DNA of 64,000 nucleotides. Origin: Flexithrix dorotheae DSM 6795. GTDB taxonomy: Bacteria; Bacteroidota; Bacteroidia; Cytophagales; Flammeovirgaceae. Position 1 is the first letter of the stretch, and each line of letters starts with the position of its first letter. This document shows, one piece after another, positions 22,859 through 32,600 of the stretch. The translations under genes and the position numbers were made by a program. Where the stretch lies: NCBI RefSeq assembly GCF_000379765.1, contig NZ_KB903476.1, forward strand, positions 310,204 through 374,203. The letters are read 5' to 3'. The notes below the pieces were generated by a model that had not been told where the DNA came from, ran no database searches, and worked only from the letters and a program-made list of their open reading frames with translations.

Positions 22859-24277
22859 TTACAATTCAAAACTTTCCCCTTTCTCGGGAATATGAATATT
22901 CTGGTAGTCTTTTTCCTCCAGCAATTCCTTGAAGTCTTCCATGGAATCAGGCTCTCCATGCACCAGAATAATTTTTTTCAATTCCTCTGGAGATTGAGCC
23001 TCCACAAATTGCAACAGGTCCTTCTGATCGCCATGGCCACTGAAAGCATCGGTATGCTCCACTTTTGCCATTACCGGAACTGTTCTTTTTCCCATCACTA
23101 CATTAGCTCCTGAGTTCACCAATCGGTGTCCGAAAGTTCCTTCGGCACTGAAACCAACCATCAGAATAGTACAGCGGGCATTACCCAGGTTTTCCTTGAT
23201 ATGATTCTGAATTCTTCCACCTTCCAGCATACCTGATGAGGAAATGATGATACAGGATTCATTGCTTTTGGAAATCATGATGCTTTCCTTCAGGTCATCA
23301 ATGTATTCCAGATTATCCAGATAGAAAAGCGCTCCTTTCTCATCTTTAAAATCCCTGGCTTCTTCATTCAGGTAAGTCGTATTTTGTTCATACACTTTGT
23401 TGCTTTTCCTTGCCAGGGGGCTATCTGCATAAATCTTAACAGCAGGCATATTTCCTTTGGAAAACAGTTTATTCAGTGTATAAATAATCGCCTGGGTTCT
23501 GCCAATACTGAAAGCGGGAATGATTAATTTTCCGGCCATATCCACACAGGTTTTCTGAATGGCATTTCGCAATTCCTCCTCCGTTTCCACTTTCGACTGG
23601 TGCAACCTGTTGCCATAAGTAGTTTCACAAACCAGATAATCTACCTGATCAGGCTTTTGAGGGTCGGGCAATAAGGGATAATTACTCCTTCCGACATCTC
23701 CCGAAAACATGATTTTTTTGGACTTCCCATTTTCAAAAACTTCCAGCAATACATTGGCAGCCCCAAGTAAATGCCCGGTAGGAATTAAAGTAAGTAAAAG
23801 ATCTTTTTTTACTTTAGTTCTTTTGTTGAATGGAAGAGTAAGAAATTGTTCCAAAGATTTATTTACATCCTTTTCCAGGTAAATTTCATCGGGATTAAAA
23901 TCTGGTTTGTAGCCGGGATTTCTACTGCGTTTTTTCTGGAAATGTTTGATTTTTCTCCGGTTGATATTGGCAGAATCAAGCAGGAGTAATTCGGCAAGTT
24001 CCATGGTAGGACCAGTGCAAATAATCTTCCCCTCAAACCCTTCTCGAAACAGGTTGGGAATTCTACCGGAATGATCCAGGTGTGCATGGGTAAGAATCAC
24101 CAGATTAATCATGCTGGCATCAAAAGGAAAGGCAGAGCCGGGATATAAGGCATCATTAGTTTGCCCCTTCCCCATTTCCATTCCGCAGTCAATTAAAATC
24201 CGAAAATCATCCTCCAGTTCTAATAGAAAAACACTTCCTGTTACCTGCTTTGCAGCTCCCCAAATGGTTAATTTCAT
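22859..24277 (-). CDS. Beta-CASP family metallo-beta-lactamase (RNA-processing type)
   Basis: The 472-residue protein shows the metallo-beta-lactamase signature THAHLDHSGRIP and later zinc-binding segments (GHLLGAANVLLE and FSGDVG), followed by the beta-CASP insert and C-terminal motifs (SSSGMLEGGRI, FSGHGD and LVHGEPD). This is the CPSF73/YSH1-like architecture of RNA nucleases and exonucleases. Bacterial members are usually called MBL-fold with an RNA specificity domain. It should be a cytoplasmic zinc-dependent hydrolase acting on RNA, though its target is not known. The promoter at 24301-24333 overlaps the end of the DUF4230 gene, so it is transcribed separately. No terminator is strong downstream; a weak 4-bp hairpin followed by five T on the transcribed strand is at 22795-22807. 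Confidence 0.9.
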   Translation of the reverse strand: MKLTIWGAAKQVTGSVFLLELEDDFRILIDCGMEMGKGQTNDALYPGSAFPFDASMINLVILTHAHLDHSGRIPNLFREGFEGKIICTGPTMELAELLLLDSANINRRKIKHFQKKRSRNPGYKPDFNPDEIYLEKDVNKSLEQFLTLPFNKRTKVKKDLLLTLIPTGHLLGAANVLLEVFENGKSKKIMFSGDVGRSNYPLLPDPQKPDQVDYLVCETTYGNRLHQSKVETEEELRNAIQKTCVDMAGKLIIPAFSIGRTQAIIYTLNKLFSKGNMPAVKIYADSPLARKSNKVYEQNTTYLNEEARDFKDEKGALFYLDNLEYIDDLKESIMISKSNESCIIISSSGMLEGGRIQNHIKENLGNARCTILMVGFSAEGTFGHRLVNSGANVVMGKRTVPVMAKVEHTDAFSGHGDQKDLLQFVEAQSPEELKKIILVHGEPDSMEDFKELLEEKDYQNIHIPEKGESFEL

Positions 24278-24300
24278 CCGAATATATTTTTACATTCTGC

Positions 24301-24333
24301 CAAATGTAACCCGAAAAGCAGCTGGTTTGCAAA
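24301..24333 (-). promoter_or_regulatory. Promoter of the beta-CASP gene
   Basis: On the minus strand TTTG (24330-24333) is followed after 21 bp by TACATTTG (24301-24308), a good Bacteroidota promoter match. It begins inside the last bases of the upstream DUF4230 frame. Confidence 0.7.
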
Positions 24334-24337
24334 AAAT

Positions 24338-24955
24338 CTAATGAAAAAGGAGGTATTCGGGGGAGAGCTTGAATGTGAGCACTACTTTTTTGTTGGATAT
24401 CCGCTCCAAAATAGGTTTCAGGGTAAGTTCGGCATTAGCCCTGGTTTGTTCCAGTAAATTGGATTCAATGGCAATCCGTTCAATTTTTTCTTCTGCCTTT
24501 TTAAAAGCTTCTTCCACCAATTCTGTTTTATCGAACATCTGGCTGAAAGTGAGGTCATAAACCTTGCTTTGTGCATGATCTATTTTAGAATAACAAATTT
24601 CCGGTTCCGGCATATCCACAAACAGGGTATCTCCAGCCTCATTAACATGCTCGGCTTTTATTTTTGTGAAATCTATGCAGCCTACGGCTTCTCCGGTTAC
24701 TACTAAAAGTATTTCATCATCGGTAAGGGGAAAAAGATTATCCTTTTTCAATTTAATAATGTCCCGAAATTTGAATTTTACCAGCTCCATTTTTCCCAAC
24801 CCTTCTACTTCTTCCAGCACCACATTGTTAAAATTATCCTCCATTACCTCAATTTTCCCGGTTTCCTCTTTAAAAAACCGGTCTTTTTCCCTTTCCAATA
24901 ATATGAAAACCAATAAAACCAAAACCAGCAACCAGGGCAAAAACTTCTTTAGCAT
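24338..24955 (-). CDS. DUF4230 membrane-anchored protein
   Basis: From the ATG at 24955 the protein has 205 residues: an N-terminal anchor (MLKKFLPWLLVLVLLVFILLE) followed by a soluble domain containing LLVVTGEAVGCIDFTKI, the DUF4230 hallmark, and a helical C-terminal half (EEAFKKAEEKIERIAIESNLL ... AELTLKPILER). The family is found in many Bacteroidota and its function is unknown. The frame is open 26 codons earlier, but the promoter (25006-25034) predicts a transcript start near 24999, which excludes the longest start. The ATG at 24970 remains possible. Its promoter is divergent from that of the aminotransferase gene at 25112, and the two elements overlap in a short 156-bp gap, which could link their expression. 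Confidence 0.8.
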   Translation of the reverse strand: MLKKFLPWLLVLVLLVFILLEREKDRFFKEETGKIEVMEDNFNNVVLEEVEGLGKMELVKFKFRDIIKLKKDNLFPLTDDEILLVVTGEAVGCIDFTKIKAEHVNEAGDTLFVDMPEPEICYSKIDHAQSKVYDLTFSQMFDKTELVEEAFKKAEEKIERIAIESNLLEQTRANAELTLKPILERISNKKVVLTFKLSPEYLLFH

Positions 24956-25005
24956 GGAGAATAGGAACATAGCATATTTTTTATTGGCAATTTCCAAAAA
25001 AGCAC

Positions 25006-25034
25006 CAAAATTACCAATTTTTGGTTCAATCAAA
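25006..25034 (-). promoter_or_regulatory. Promoter of the DUF4230 gene
   Basis: On the minus strand TTTG (25031-25034) and TAATTTTG (25006-25013) lie 17 bp apart. The predicted start near 24999 supports the shorter protein starts. Confidence 0.65.
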
Positions 25035-25049
25035 ATTTTCAGATTAAGA

Positions 25050-25083
25050 TTGTAAATTAAATCCCAACCGGTGTGTAATTTTG
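25050..25083 (+). promoter_or_regulatory. Promoter of the aminotransferase gene
   Basis: TTG at 25050-25052 and TAATTTTG at 25076-25083 are 23 bp apart. The transcript would start near 25090, about 20 bases before the ATG at 25112. It lies back to back with the DUF4230 promoter. Confidence 0.65.
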
Positions 25084-25111
25084 ATTCACAAAATGAAAAT
25101 CTTATAAACAG

Positions 25112-26200
25112 ATGAAAAAACTATTTCTGACCCCTGGTCCAAGTGAGCTATACTTTACCGTCCCAGATCATATTCAAACTGCAATGAAGGAGGGAGTGGC
25201 TTCTATTTCACACCGAAGCAAAGATTTTGAAAAGATTTTCAAATTTGCTGTAGATGGAATCCGGACACTGCTGGAAGTACCGGAAAATTACCACATTGTT
25301 TTCACCAATTCGGCCACAGAGATTTGGGAAAGATTAATTCAGAATTGCATAAACAATTCATCCTACCACTTTGTGAATGGTTCATTTTCCCAAAAGTTTT
25401 ATAGTTTTTCAAAAATGATGGGTAAAAATGCACATGTTTTTGAAGTGGCACCGGGCAATGGTTTTGACCTCAGCAATGTTGATATTCCCGGGGAAGTTGA
25501 AATGATTGGAATTACTCAAAATGAAACAAGTACAGGAGTAGCCTTTCCTGTAGAAGATATATATCAATTAAGAAATCAGTATCCCGATAAAATCATTGCG
25601 GTTGATGCGGTTTCCTCTGTTCCTTATTTATCCATAGATTTCCATAAGATTGATTCCCTTTATTTCTCTGTTCAAAAAGGGATGGGATTACCGGCCGGAT
25701 TAGGCGTGTGGATATTCAATGAAAAACTGGTGGATAAAGCCAATCAGATGACTGCGCAGAAAAAACCAATCGGCACTTATCACACTATTCCGTCCTTGCT
25801 GAAAATGGCGGCTAAAAACCAAACCCCCGCTACACCAAATGTACTGGGCATTTATTTATTGGGAAAAGTTTGTGAAGATATGAATAGAAGGGGCATGCAG
25901 GTTATTAGGCAGGAAACCAATTACAAAGCTGCATTGCTTTACAATTTATTCGAGTCCAATTCACTATTCGAACCATTTGTGAAGGAGAAAAAACACAGGT
26001 CGAAAACTGTGGCTGTTGGAAACTTAATCGGGCAAAGTGCCAGTGATTTTCTTCAAAAATTAAGTAAATACAAAATGGAAGTTGGAAAAGGTTATGGAGA
26101 AAATAAGGAATCCCAGATCAGAATAGCCAATTTCCCTACTCATTCGAAGGAAAGTATAGAATTGCTGGTAGATTTGATTGAAGGTGGAAAACTGATTTGA
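25112..26200 (+). CDS. Class V aminotransferase, phosphoserine transaminase-like
   Basis: The 362-residue protein opens with KKLFLTPGPSELYF and contains IAVDAVSSVP (the cofactor-binding aspartate at about 165) and FSVQKGMGLPAGLG, where K189 is the expected lysine that forms the Schiff base with pyridoxal phosphate. These are features of class V aminotransferases, and the general layout is that of the SerC-type phosphoserine aminotransferases, which make phosphoserine from phosphohydroxypyruvate. Other class V members (aspartate, alanine-glyoxylate, cysteine desulfurase-like) cannot be excluded, because the SerC phosphate-binding motif was not resolved by eye. It is a single cytoplasmic gene with its own promoter. 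No serA or other serine genes are adjacent. Confidence 0.75.
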   Translation: MKKLFLTPGPSELYFTVPDHIQTAMKEGVASISHRSKDFEKIFKFAVDGIRTLLEVPENYHIVFTNSATEIWERLIQNCINNSSYHFVNGSFSQKFYSFSKMMGKNAHVFEVAPGNGFDLSNVDIPGEVEMIGITQNETSTGVAFPVEDIYQLRNQYPDKIIAVDAVSSVPYLSIDFHKIDSLYFSVQKGMGLPAGLGVWIFNEKLVDKANQMTAQKKPIGTYHTIPSLLKMAAKNQTPATPNVLGIYLLGKVCEDMNRRGMQVIRQETNYKAALLYNLFESNSLFEPFVKEKKHRSKTVAVGNLIGQSASDFLQKLSKYKMEVGKGYGENKESQIRIANFPTHSKESIELLVDLIEGGKLI

Positions 26201-26267
26201 TTTTTCAGAAAATAAAAGGAAGAGCCTGGAAGTTAGAAAATAGTTCTAGATCAACCGGTCAGCCATT

Positions 26268-27326
26268 TTATTTCCCATTCATTTCCTCACCTTTAGCCAT
26301 AACTTCCACATAGGCCCTGAAGTCTTCAATTTGCTGGTTGCTCATTCTTTCCAGTGTGTATTGCGGCATATAGGGTTTATGTCCGGGCTCTGGCTTTGTG
26401 CCATATCTAATGGCATGATAAAGCGAAAGCTGTGAACTTTTAGCCATATCCTTTTTAAGCTTTTTAAAAGAAAGTTTATTATCCTCCAGCGTATATTTAG
26501 TGACCCCATTTTCATCATGGCAATGCAGGCAACTCTTTTCAAATATCAATTGCCCATTTTTAGGATTCCCAACCAATTGTTCAAACCCTCCTTTCCTGCT
26601 TTCCGGGGGATCAGCAAAAGTTGCCGGAGAAGCTTGCAGGTAAAATGATTTAATCCATTTAATTAATGCATCATGGTTAGCTTTATCTTCATATTCCTCA
26701 TTCAATTTTTTAAAATCTGATTCCTGAAGCCCCAAATCACCAAGTCGATATTCCAATGACCAGAGGTAGGCCATAATTGCATCCATTTCCCAGTCTTCCA
26801 CCTTCCTTCCCTGGGAACATTCAACTGCACAAAGTTGCACAGCCGCAGTAATATCCTTATTGGCTTCAATTACCAAATCGCCATATTTCTTAATGTAATC
26901 TCCATTATACCAACTTTCCCGATTAACCATTCCATAAAATGTAGAAGCCTGTAAGAATGGAATATTTTCACTATTGGCGAAGGCAAGTCGCACTTCGGGA
27001 TCGCTTTTTTTTAAATCCGGATCTTCAATTTCAGAATTATGACAACTTACACAATTGTAATATTTGCTGATATATTTTGAGGATTTCCCTGAAGGAGCTG
27101 TTGTTTTTCCAAACCTGATTATTTCTTCTCCTCTTTCAATCAATTCAGTATCCAGATGATCAGGTTTGAAATTTTTTAAAGAATCCCCCATCTTTTGAAG
27201 CAATTCTGCCAGGGATTTATTTTCATCCCAGTGAGTTTTTCCAGTTAGATCCTTTTGATGGATGAAACTCATTTTAATGAAAGCGCAACATATCAAAATC
27301 GAACAGAATAAACCAAAAGTCTTCAT
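26268..27326 (-). CDS. Diheme c-type cytochrome, possibly TsdA/SoxA-like
   Basis: The 352-residue protein starts with a hydrophobic signal (CSILICCAFIKMSF) and has two heme-binding motifs: NCVSCH (about residues 91-96) and CLHCH near residue 270. Between them a CAVEC segment and the WEMDAIMAYLWSLEYRLGD block resemble the N-terminal cytochrome module of TsdA/SoxA-type thiosulfate-oxidising cytochromes, in which a Cys may be an axial ligand. A role in thiosulfate or sulfur-compound oxidation is therefore a hypothesis only; a generic electron carrier is the alternative. It would be periplasmic. Nearby genes (aminotransferase and sigma factor) do not point to sulfur metabolism. No promoter of the usual form was found. 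Confidence 0.75.
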   Translation of the reverse strand: MKTFGLFCSILICCAFIKMSFIHQKDLTGKTHWDENKSLAELLQKMGDSLKNFKPDHLDTELIERGEEIIRFGKTTAPSGKSSKYISKYYNCVSCHNSEIEDPDLKKSDPEVRLAFANSENIPFLQASTFYGMVNRESWYNGDYIKKYGDLVIEANKDITAAVQLCAVECSQGRKVEDWEMDAIMAYLWSLEYRLGDLGLQESDFKKLNEEYEDKANHDALIKWIKSFYLQASPATFADPPESRKGGFEQLVGNPKNGQLIFEKSCLHCHDENGVTKYTLEDNKLSFKKLKKDMAKSSQLSLYHAIRYGTKPEPGHKPYMPQYTLERMSNQQIEDFRAYVEVMAKGEEMNGK

Positions 27327-27685
27327 GAAAGTTGGAGAGAGGACAATATTTACAAAAAGAAAGTTTACAATTAAAAAAATGCTAAATTATCTGGTATTTT
27401 TTTATTAAAGTAATATAAATAAGCCACTAACTATCAAATAGTGCAGGGAAATAGCTCAATTTAATCAATCTTTCTAAAAGAAGAAAATAAAAAATGCACC
27501 TATAGGCTTTCTCATTTCTTATAAGGATTTAAAATATTTTTGGAAAAAAATACAAAAAATTTTACCTTACGTTATTATTTCAGTCCCACTTTATGACTAC
27601 ACCTAGCCATTAACTTTTAAATTGTTGCGGCATAAACAATTTTATGCCCAATTAGTGATGATGATTTTGACTAGAAATATCAAAT
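27327..27685. other. Intergenic region between divergent genes
   Basis: This 359-bp gap separates the cytochrome gene from the rightward sigma-factor gene. It is AT-rich. No TTG/TAnnTTTG promoter pair, structured RNA or repeat was recognised. Confidence 0.4.
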
Positions 27686-28312
27686 ATGAAAATGATTAAC
27701 AGTACACTCAAAAACAAAATTGCTGAAGGAGATCAAAAAGCTTTTTCAGAACTTTTCTACAATTATTTTCATCGACTTTTTCGGTTTGCTTACGATTTTG
27801 TAAAAAATAATGAAACTGCCGAAGAAATTGTAGAAGATGTTTTCTTTAAAATATGGGAAAGAAGAGAAAGGCTGCCACAAATAGAAAATCTGGAAACTTA
27901 TCTTTATGTAGCTGTAAAAAACCACTCTTATAATTTTTTAAAGTCTCCAAAAAACAAACTATTTGTGTCTATTAGTGGCAATACCTACCAAATTCCAGAT
28001 GCCCACATTAGCCCAGAAAAAAGTCTGCTAACCAAGGAGTTACAACAAAAAATTGATTTAGCTATTGATCAGCTCCCCGAAAAGTGCAGGATGGTGTTTA
28101 ATCTGGTAAAAGAAGATGGATTAAAATACAAAGAGGTGGCAAAAATCATGGATATTTCCACTAAAACTGTCGAAAATCAGCTACGTATTGCCTTAGGGAA
28201 GATTAATGATACATTAAAAAGTTATCTGGATAAACATCCTAACAAAAAAGGAAAGCAAATCAAACTTTCAGATATTGCCTCGCTTTTACCTATACTTCTA
28301 CTATTAAATTAA
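27686..28312 (+). CDS. ECF sigma factor of the SusC/SusD regulatory type
   Basis: The 208-residue protein has sigma-70 region 2 (FSELFYNYFHRLFRFAYDFVKNNETAEEIVEDVFFKIWERR) and region 4 (LPEKCRMVFNLVKEDGLKYKEVAKIMDISTKTVENQL), with a short linker, as in ECF sigma factors. It directs RNA polymerase to promoters of its regulon, here probably the SusC/SusD genes downstream, and is controlled by the FecR-like anti-sigma factor encoded next on the same strand after 77 bp. The arrangement sigma, FecR, SusC, SusD is the standard Bacteroidota signal-transduction operon. The C-terminal run is hydrophobic (SDIASLLPILLLLN). Confidence 0.92.
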   Translation: MKMINSTLKNKIAEGDQKAFSELFYNYFHRLFRFAYDFVKNNETAEEIVEDVFFKIWERRERLPQIENLETYLYVAVKNHSYNFLKSPKNKLFVSISGNTYQIPDAHISPEKSLLTKELQQKIDLAIDQLPEKCRMVFNLVKEDGLKYKEVAKIMDISTKTVENQLRIALGKINDTLKSYLDKHPNKKGKQIKLSDIASLLPILLLLN

Positions 28313-28389
28313 TTTTTTTCAAATTCTTTTGGGGGTTTTTGAAAAAAGCTTTGTCTAACAATTTAAAAGATACTTCAAAGTCGTTTTCG

Positions 28390-29427
28390 ATGGAAGAAAA
28401 TAAAATATTGGATTTGATAGCCAAAAAACTATCAAATGAATGTACAGCGGAAGAGTTGCTCCAGCTAAACAATTGGCTGGAGGAGAATAAAGAACACCAG
28501 TTATCTTATTCGATTATAGAAGAATATTGGGAAAACCGATCTGAATCTCAAAATAAGAGAGCAAAACAGGTACATGATCGGTTATTTTCAAGAATAAATA
28601 ACAACACATACAACGAAAAAAGAAAACCTCTCGATTACACTAAAAGCACTGGCACCACCTGGGCAAGGTTAAATATTGTTACCAGGTTTGCAGCAATTTT
28701 CATTTTGGTAATTGGTACCACTTTTTTAGTCACTGATATTAACATAGTGGATGATTTTGAGGAAAAAAATATTGTGGAGATCATAGTGAAAGAGAATGAA
28801 AAAGGCAAAAAGACTCAATTTACACTTCCAGACGGAACCAAAATCTGGCTCAATGCATCAAGCAAATTAGAATTTCCTAAAGTATTTACCGGAAATTCCA
28901 GAGAGGTGTATTTGGAAGGACAAGCTTATTTTGTAGTGGCAAAAGATACTTCAAAACCATTTAAGGTAATTACCAACAACCTTTCGACTACTGCCCTTGG
29001 AACTGAATTTAATATAAGTGCTTTTTCAGATGAGGATGAAATAGAAATTGACCTCACTGAGGGTAAGGTTTTAATCCAAAATACGGACGAACAACAAGCA
29101 AATAAGGAAAACATTCTTATTCCCGGAAAGGCTTTGCATTTTAATAAACTTACCAAAGAAATAACAGAAAGTAAATTTGATCTTAAAGCCGCTACGGCCT
29201 GGAAAGATGGGATAATTTATTTTAGTCATGCTTCACTTTACTCAGTTGTGGACAAACTGGAAAGGTGGTATGGTGTAAATATCCAGATTTCCGGAAAACT
29301 GGAAAAGGACTGGGATTATACCGGAGAGTTCGATAATGAGAATTTAATGAATGTACTTGAAAGCATCAGTACTGTGGAACGCTTCGAGTTTACCCTCAAC
29401 AAGAAGGAAGTATTAATTAAATTATAA
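28390..29427 (+). CDS. FecR-family anti-sigma/signal-transducing protein
   Basis: From the ATG at 28390 the product is 345 residues. An N-terminal cytoplasmic domain (LDLIAKKLSNECTAEELLQLNNWLEENKEHQLSY) would bind the sigma factor, a transmembrane segment lies near residues 98-118 (FAAIFILVIGTTFLVTDI), and the periplasmic FecR domain follows (GKKTQFTLPDGTKIWLNASSKLEFP ... REVYLEGQAYFVVAKDTSKPF), with a DUF4974-like end (VVDKLERWYGVNIQIS). It would relay the state of the SusC receptor to the ECF sigma factor across the inner membrane. The frame begins at a TTG 17 codons earlier, but the ATG is preferred. The next gene is the SusC receptor 197 bp downstream. Confidence 0.9.
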   Translation: MEENKILDLIAKKLSNECTAEELLQLNNWLEENKEHQLSYSIIEEYWENRSESQNKRAKQVHDRLFSRINNNTYNEKRKPLDYTKSTGTTWARLNIVTRFAAIFILVIGTTFLVTDINIVDDFEEKNIVEIIVKENEKGKKTQFTLPDGTKIWLNASSKLEFPKVFTGNSREVYLEGQAYFVVAKDTSKPFKVITNNLSTTALGTEFNISAFSDEDEIEIDLTEGKVLIQNTDEQQANKENILIPGKALHFNKLTKEITESKFDLKAATAWKDGIIYFSHASLYSVVDKLERWYGVNIQISGKLEKDWDYTGEFDNENLMNVLESISTVERFEFTLNKKEVLIKL

Positions 29428-29624
29428 ACCTCTAATTTATTATGACTATCACAGAAAACTCCACCTAAAGAAAAACCGGCAGCTTTAGCACAAAGTTACC
29501 GGCTTATCATTTTTTCAGCTCCAATCAGGTAAAAAAAGAATTAATTGGACCTAATTCAGCAAACACCTGAAAAAGAGCAAATCTTGTTTCAATAAATTTT
29601 TATTCATCAAAACATTGTAAAAAT

Positions 29625-32600
29625 ATGAAATTGAAATCAATACGCCTAATAGTAATGCTTTCAAAATACACACTATATGGCATCTTTCTTCAATGTATGT
29701 TTCTGAATCTATTATTAGCATCAGAAGGAAATGCCCAGAAAAGCGTAAAAGATGTGTACGTTACGATAAAGTTGAAAAACGCTACACTCAAAGAAACATT
29801 TGCAAAAATCGAGTCTCAGACTGATTTTAAGTTCTCTTTTGATCAGGGAAATATTGATAGGGATATCCGTATTACTCAGGACAAAAAGACGGTTACTGTG
29901 GCAGAATTATTAACCGAGGTCTCAAGAGTTTCCAGGTTAAAATTCAAGCAGGTAAACTACAGTATTAATGTAGTGAAGTTAAATGATAAAACGGATTTTG
30001 GTGGTAAAAAAGCTAAAGTTACTACTGAAGTATACCAAACTGTAGTATCCGGGACAGTTAATTCCGGAGATACCAACGAACCTCTTCCAGGTGTAAGTAT
30101 AATTGTAAAAGGAACTTCCACAGGAACTACAACAGATATTGATGGAAAATATTCATTAAGCGTACCAGCTGATGCCACTTTACAATTTAGCTACATTGGT
30201 TTTGTAACACAGGAGGTAATAGTAGGGAACCAAACTCAACTTAATGTTATTTTGGAGCCGGATTTAGCTCAATTGGAAGAAGTAGTGGTGGTAGGTTATG
30301 GTACTCAAAAAAGAGCCGAAGTAACTGGTGCAATATCATCAATCAGTTCTGAAGCAATTACGGAGGTCCCAATCACTTCTTCAGAACAGGCCCTACAAGG
30401 TAGAGCAGCAGGTGTTACTGTAATTAGCAATGGTAATCCTGGTTCAGCCCCAACCATTAGAATCAGAGGCCTTGGTACTGTAAATAACAACGATCCATTA
30501 ATAGTAATTGACGGTATTGTTGGTGGAAGTATGCAAGATTTAAACCCAAATGATATTGAATCAATGGAGGTCTTAAAAGATGCATCAACAACAGCTATTT
30601 ATGGGGCCAAAGGAGCAAACGGAGTTGTAATGATTACCACTAAAAAAGGTAAAAGTGGGAAAGCAAAAGTAAGCTTTGATGCATGGGCTGGTGTACAAAC
30701 TCAGAAGAAAAGATATGATGTTTTAAATACACAACAGTATACTCAATATGCGACTGAATTTGGACAATTACAAGACCCTGTAGCTGTTCCAATAAGGATT
30801 ACAGACCCTCAATATGCTTCTTATTTGCAAAATAATACTAACTGGCAGGATGAAATATTCCAGGATGGTGTTATGCAAAACTACAATGTAAGTGTATCCG
30901 GAGGCGGTGAAAATAGTACTTATATGGTTTCAACAGGTTTCCTTGATCAGGAAGGAATCGTAAAATCTACTGATTTTCAAAGATTTAATTTTAGAGCAAA
31001 TAGTGAATTTAAAATTGGCAAACTAAAGATTGGAGAAACATTAACAACCTCATTCAATCAATCTAGCCCTTACAATGACCAAGGTGGACGGTCAATGATT
31101 GAGCACGCCATAAAAATGGCTCCTTATTTACCTGTTTATAATCCCAATAATTTAGGTGGATTTCAAGGGCCAATTTCTCAGTTAGATAATCAAGATGCTG
31201 AAAACCCTGTTCGTGCCTTAGAACATGGTACCAGAGAAAACAGCTCTGAAAACATAATGGGAACAATATACGCTGAATACGAGATCATTGATGGTTTAAA
31301 ATTCAAAACTCAGGGAGGCTTAAATTACACTAATGGTAGAACAGAAAATTTCGTACCTTCTTTTGATGATGCAATGAACGATGTGGTTAAAGGGCAACAT
31401 TTTCAGGAAAAGGCTATAATCACTAAAAATACCTGGAAAAATGAGTCTATCATTTTTACCAATAGCCTAACCTATACAAAAACCTTTAATGATGTTCACA
31501 ACTTCACCGCTTTAGCAGTAATTGAATCTCAGGAAAGTAGCTATTCTAATATTGATGCTTCCAGTTCAAACTATGTAACCGATGAGGTAAATCAGTTGAA
31601 TTTAACTGAAGCAAGTTTGGTTTCAAGAACATACGAATATAGCAGATATGGTTATTTAGGAAGATTAAATTATAACTACGATGGTAAATATATACTTGCA
31701 GCTTCTTTCAGAAGAGATGCGTCCTCAAGATTTGGTCCTAATAATCGATGGGGTTCTTTCCCCTCATTTGCAGCTGGATGGAGAATTAGTGAAGAATCCT
31801 TCATGCAGGGCATGAGTGCTATTAGCAATATGAAGCTAAGGGGTAGCTGGGGTATTGTGGGTAACGATTTACTTGGTGATTACAGATATAGTTCTGCACT
31901 TACAAGTAATTATAATTATCATTTTGGTGATGGAGGTTCTTTGGCACAAGGGACAACCGGAGCAGGTCCTGCAAGCCCGGACTTAAAATGGGAGGAAACC
32001 ACAATGATCAATGTAGGCCTTGACTTAGGACTACTTGCTGATCAAATTACTTTTTCAGTTGAATACTTTAAAAATACCAGTGATGACCTACTAATGGATC
32101 TACCATTAACTCCTTCCTTAGGTTTCCATAGTCCAAGTGTCCCTAAAAACGTTGGTTCAGTTGAAACATCAGGATTTGAAATATCTTTAGGTTATAATGA
32201 CTTTGAAGGAGAATTTACATGGTCCGCCAATTTAAACTTAAGTACAGCAAATAATAAAGTATTGAGTCTTGGTGGAGTAGAACAAATTGCAGGAGGTAAT
32301 TTCGAAAACCAAAACATTACCCGAGTAATAGAAGATGAAGCTATGTTCCATTTCTATGGATATGAAATGATAGGAATTTATCAGGATCAAGCTGATATAG
32401 ATAATAATCCTTCACATGGAAATGCCCAACCCGGTGATGTAAAATACCGAGACATTAGTGGTCCTGAAGGAGTTCCTGATGGGGTAATAACCGCTGATGA
32501 TAGAACTATAATTGGTAACCCATTTCCGAAATTAAACTATGGATTTTCTGGAAATGCAGAGTACAAAGGTTTTGATTTGAACTTGTTTATTGTAGGTGTT

